Shown here: positions 5,214 to 7,225 of the stretch, in pieces
How positions within the stretch are numbered: the first letter of the stretch is position 1
Layout of the letters: the number at the start of each line of letters is the position of its first letter
Source: Chloroflexota bacterium
GTDB taxonomy: Bacteria > Chloroflexota > Anaerolineae > B4-G1
Assembly: GCA_030596915.1 (NCBI GenBank)
Contig: JAUVSX010000153.1
Span: forward strand, 1 to 7,225
Direction: 5' to 3'
DNA: 7,225 bases
Notes under the pieces: generated by a model
What the model was told of the DNA's origin: nothing
The model's input: only the letters and a program-made list of their open reading frames with translations
Database searches by the model: none
Position numbers and translations under genes: made by a program

Positions 5214-7097
5214 ATGGCATACGGCTACAACGGATCCATACTGCACGTCGACCTCACGGATGGCACAACCGAGGCAGAGAGACCTGACGCAGGCTTCTAC
5301 CGCCGCTACATGGGCGGCAGCGCGATGGGAACCTACTACCTCCTGAAGAACACCCCCGCGGGCGCCGATCCCCTGGGCCCGGAGAACACGCTCAGCCTGA
5401 TGCTTAGCGTCATCACAGGTGCGCCGTTCTCAGGCCAGTCACGCGTCACGGCGACTGCCAAGTCACCGATGAGCGACCTGATAGGCGACTCGCAGGCCGG
5501 TGGTTTCTGGCCTGCGGAGCTCAAGGCAGCGGGTTTCGACGGCATCGTGATCCGCGGAAAGGCGCCCCACCCTGTCTATCTTTGGATTCAGGACGGCGAG
5601 GCGGAACTCCGGGACGCGGCGCATCTGTGGGGGCGTTTCACCGCAGACGTCGAGGACGCCATCCGGGACGAGCTGGGCGACGCGCGCGTCCAGGTCATGC
5701 AGTGCGGGCCGGCTGCGGAGAGAGGTGTCCGCTACGGCGCGCTCATCAATGCGGCCTCTCGCGCGAACGGACGCACCGGGATGGGCACTGTGATGGCTGC
5801 GAAGAACCTCAAGGCAGTCGCCGTCCGGGGCCACAACCGCCCCGCTCTCGCCGATTCTCAGGCGATTCGGGACCTGGCGCGGTGGGGTGCGGACAATCTG
5901 GACGACTCCGGCCTCGCCGCGATGAGTGCTATGGGCACCGCCCAGGTCACCCTCGCGCAGCAAGCCGCTGGCGGGCTGCCGACCCGAAACTGGTCGAGCG
6001 GCGTCTTCGAGGGCGCCGATGAAATCAGCGGACAGACGATGACAACCACGATCCTCAAGGAGCGGGATACGTGCTTCGCGTGCGTCGTCCGCTGCAAGCG
6101 CGTCGTCGAGATCACTGAAGGCCCGTTTCAGGTGGACCCAAGGTACGGTGGCCCTGAGTACGAGACCATCGCCACGATGGGCAGCTACTGTGGCGTATCA
6201 GACCTTGCGGCGATATCCCGTGCGAACCAGCTCTGCAACATGTACGCAATGGACACCATCTCTTGCGGCGCGACGATCGCCTGGGCGATGGATTGCTTCG
6301 AGCGTGGGTTGCTGACACTGGATGATACCGGAGGAATCGACCTGCGCTTCGGTAACGCCGAGGCGATGGTGCAACTCGTGGAGATGATCGGGGAACGGCA
6401 AGGACTTGGCCTGGTCTTGGGCGAGGGCTCAGCGCGCGCTGCAGACCGCCTCGAGGTCGGCCGGGAGTTGGTCGTCGCGACGAAGAACCAGGAGTATCCC
6501 GCTCACATGCCGCAGGCCAAGCGCAGTATGGCGCTCATCTACTCGGTGAACCCATTCGGCGCCGATCACCAATCAAGCCAGCACGACGCGACCTATGGCA
6601 GCAACCCCGAGCGGATGGCCGAACTGGGCCTCATCGATCCTCAGCCGGGCGATGTGCTGAACTCAGAGAAGGTGCGCTTCACCCTATACACGCAATTCTT
6701 CAACAGCCTCGTTGACAGCATCAACGTGTGCCAGTTCGTCTTCGGGCCAGCGTGGCAACTGTACGGACCAAGCCAGCTCGTCGATGCGGTGCGCGGCGTC
6801 ACAGGCTGGAACGTCAGCCTGTGGGAGCTGATGAAGGTCGGTGAGCGCAGGCTCAATCTTCTTCGGGCCTTCAATGCGAGAGAAGGGGTCGGATCAGAGG
6901 CGGACACCGCACCGCCCAAGCTGCACATCCCGCTGAGCGGTGGCCCAACCGACGGTGTGGCGGTGACCGCTGAGGAGCTCGAGCATTCTATGGCCGTCTA
7001 CTACCGTATGGCTGGCTGGGACAGCAGCGGACGCCCAACACGCGCGAAGCTGGAGGAGCTTGCGCTGGGCTGGGTGGCCGATGAGCTTGGCCTCTAG
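5214..7097 (+). CDS. Aldehyde:ferredoxin oxidoreductase family protein (tungsten/molybdenum pterin enzyme)
   Basis: The 627-residue protein is slightly longer than Pyrococcus furiosus AOR (605) and collinear with it throughout. Family members oxidise aldehydes to carboxylic acids, passing two electrons through a bis-pterin W or Mo site and one [4Fe-4S] cluster to ferredoxin. The cluster ligands are all present: Cys287, Cys290 and Cys294 (CxxCxxxC) plus Cys506, matching Cys288, 291, 295 and 494 of the archaeal enzyme. Arg77 and Arg187 match the pterin-phosphate arginines (76 and 182). The GGPEYE segment (312-317) and His452 in GADH match the regions of the proposed catalytic Glu313 and His448. 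The DTIS motif is kept, but the second pterin motif reads D501-S-I-N-V-C where DxxGLC is usual. There is no signal peptide, so it is cytoplasmic. The substrate is unknown. Its position behind glpK hints at an aldehyde of glycerol or triose metabolism, but the AOR family is too varied to be specific. Cofactor-synthesis genes are not in the window. Confidence 0.92.
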   Translation: MAYGYNGSILHVDLTDGTTEAERPDAGFYRRYMGGSAMGTYYLLKNTPAGADPLGPENTLSLMLSVITGAPFSGQSRVTATAKSPMSDLIGDSQAGGFWPAELKAAGFDGIVIRGKAPHPVYLWIQDGEAELRDAAHLWGRFTADVEDAIRDELGDARVQVMQCGPAAERGVRYGALINAASRANGRTGMGTVMAAKNLKAVAVRGHNRPALADSQAIRDLARWGADNLDDSGLAAMSAMGTAQVTLAQQAAGGLPTRNWSSGVFEGADEISGQTMTTTILKERDTCFACVVRCKRVVEITEGPFQVDPRYGGPEYETIATMGSYCGVSDLAAISRANQLCNMYAMDTISCGATIAWAMDCFERGLLTLDDTGGIDLRFGNAEAMVQLVEMIGERQGLGLVLGEGSARAADRLEVGRELVVATKNQEYPAHMPQAKRSMALIYSVNPFGADHQSSQHDATYGSNPERMAELGLIDPQPGDVLNSEKVRFTLYTQFFNSLVDSINVCQFVFGPAWQLYGPSQLVDAVRGVTGWNVSLWELMKVGERRLNLLRAFNAREGVGSEADTAPPKLHIPLSGGPTDGVAVTAEELEHSMAVYYRMAGWDSSGRPTRAKLEELALGWVADELGL

Positions 7098-7165
7098 CCC
7101 GATCGACTCCTGCCACACACTCGCGACTGTCTCGACTGCGGCGCCGTGAGGCGACTCTCCTCCGC

Positions 7166-7188
7166 GGCCTCGGCGCTGCGGCGAGGCC
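7166..7188 (+). terminator. GC-rich stem-loop downstream of the oxidoreductase gene (possible terminator)
   Basis: GGCCTCG (7166-7172) and CGAGGCC (7182-7188) can form a perfect 7-bp stem with a 9-nt loop, about 70 nt after the stop codon. No T-tract follows, so it is not a classical intrinsic terminator. It may still help end transcription or protect the 3' end of the transcript, or it may be chance in GC-rich DNA. The flanking sequence from 7098 to 7225 shows no other feature. Confidence 0.25.
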
Positions 7189-7225
7189 CGACTGGCGCCG
7201 GCCGCAGGGACGCGAGGCGGCGCGC

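Noticed and set aside
4609..5220. Minus-strand open frame of 203 codons opposite the end of glpK.
   Set aside because: It is antisense to the conserved C-terminal half of glycerol kinase and resembles no known protein.
7146..7225. Open frame from a GTG at 7146 to the window end.
   Set aside because: It has no ribosome binding site and an Arg/Ala/Gly-rich translation typical of non-coding GC-rich DNA, and it is only 80 nt long.

Overview
This is a GC-rich bacterial chromosome segment with four complete protein-coding genes and the last codons of a fifth. Two of the complete genes start with GTG, and ribosome binding sites are strong. The gene content (a CinA with a non-standard C-terminal domain, a glycerol kinase, a tungsten/molybdenum aldehyde oxidoreductase) would suit Chloroflexota or another deep GC-rich lineage. 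That is an impression; no marker gene in the window settles the taxonomy. I see no RNA gene, CRISPR array, insertion sequence, phage gene or toxin-antitoxin pair.

Layout. Positions 1-86 hold the C-terminus of an unidentified plus-strand gene. Its stop overlaps the GTG start of a CinA-family gene (83-1303, +). The CinA gene runs convergently into an ABC exporter half-transporter (1324-3063, -), with only 20 bp between them. A 549-bp divergent intergenic region (3064-3612) then separates the exporter from glpK, glycerol kinase (3613-5148, +). After 65 bp comes an aldehyde:ferredoxin oxidoreductase-family gene (5214-7097, +). The last 128 bp hold no convincing gene.

The divergent region contains two well-formed sigma70-type promoters, one firing left into the exporter and one firing right into glpK. 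An 8-bp perfect inverted repeat covers the -35 box of the exporter promoter, and its core hexamer recurs nearby, so this is a plausible operator cluster. No separate promoter is visible before the oxidoreductase, so glpK and the oxidoreductase are probably one transcript. That suggests, without proving it, that the oxidoreductase handles an aldehyde connected with glycerol or triose metabolism.

The window is mostly ordinary housekeeping and metabolic sequence, and I do not see an obvious new defence or mobile system. The points most worth a second look are the CinA C-terminal domain, which has lost the sequence motifs of the NMN deamidase active site, the glpK-oxidoreductase pairing, and the dyad-plus-repeat pattern at the exporter promoter.
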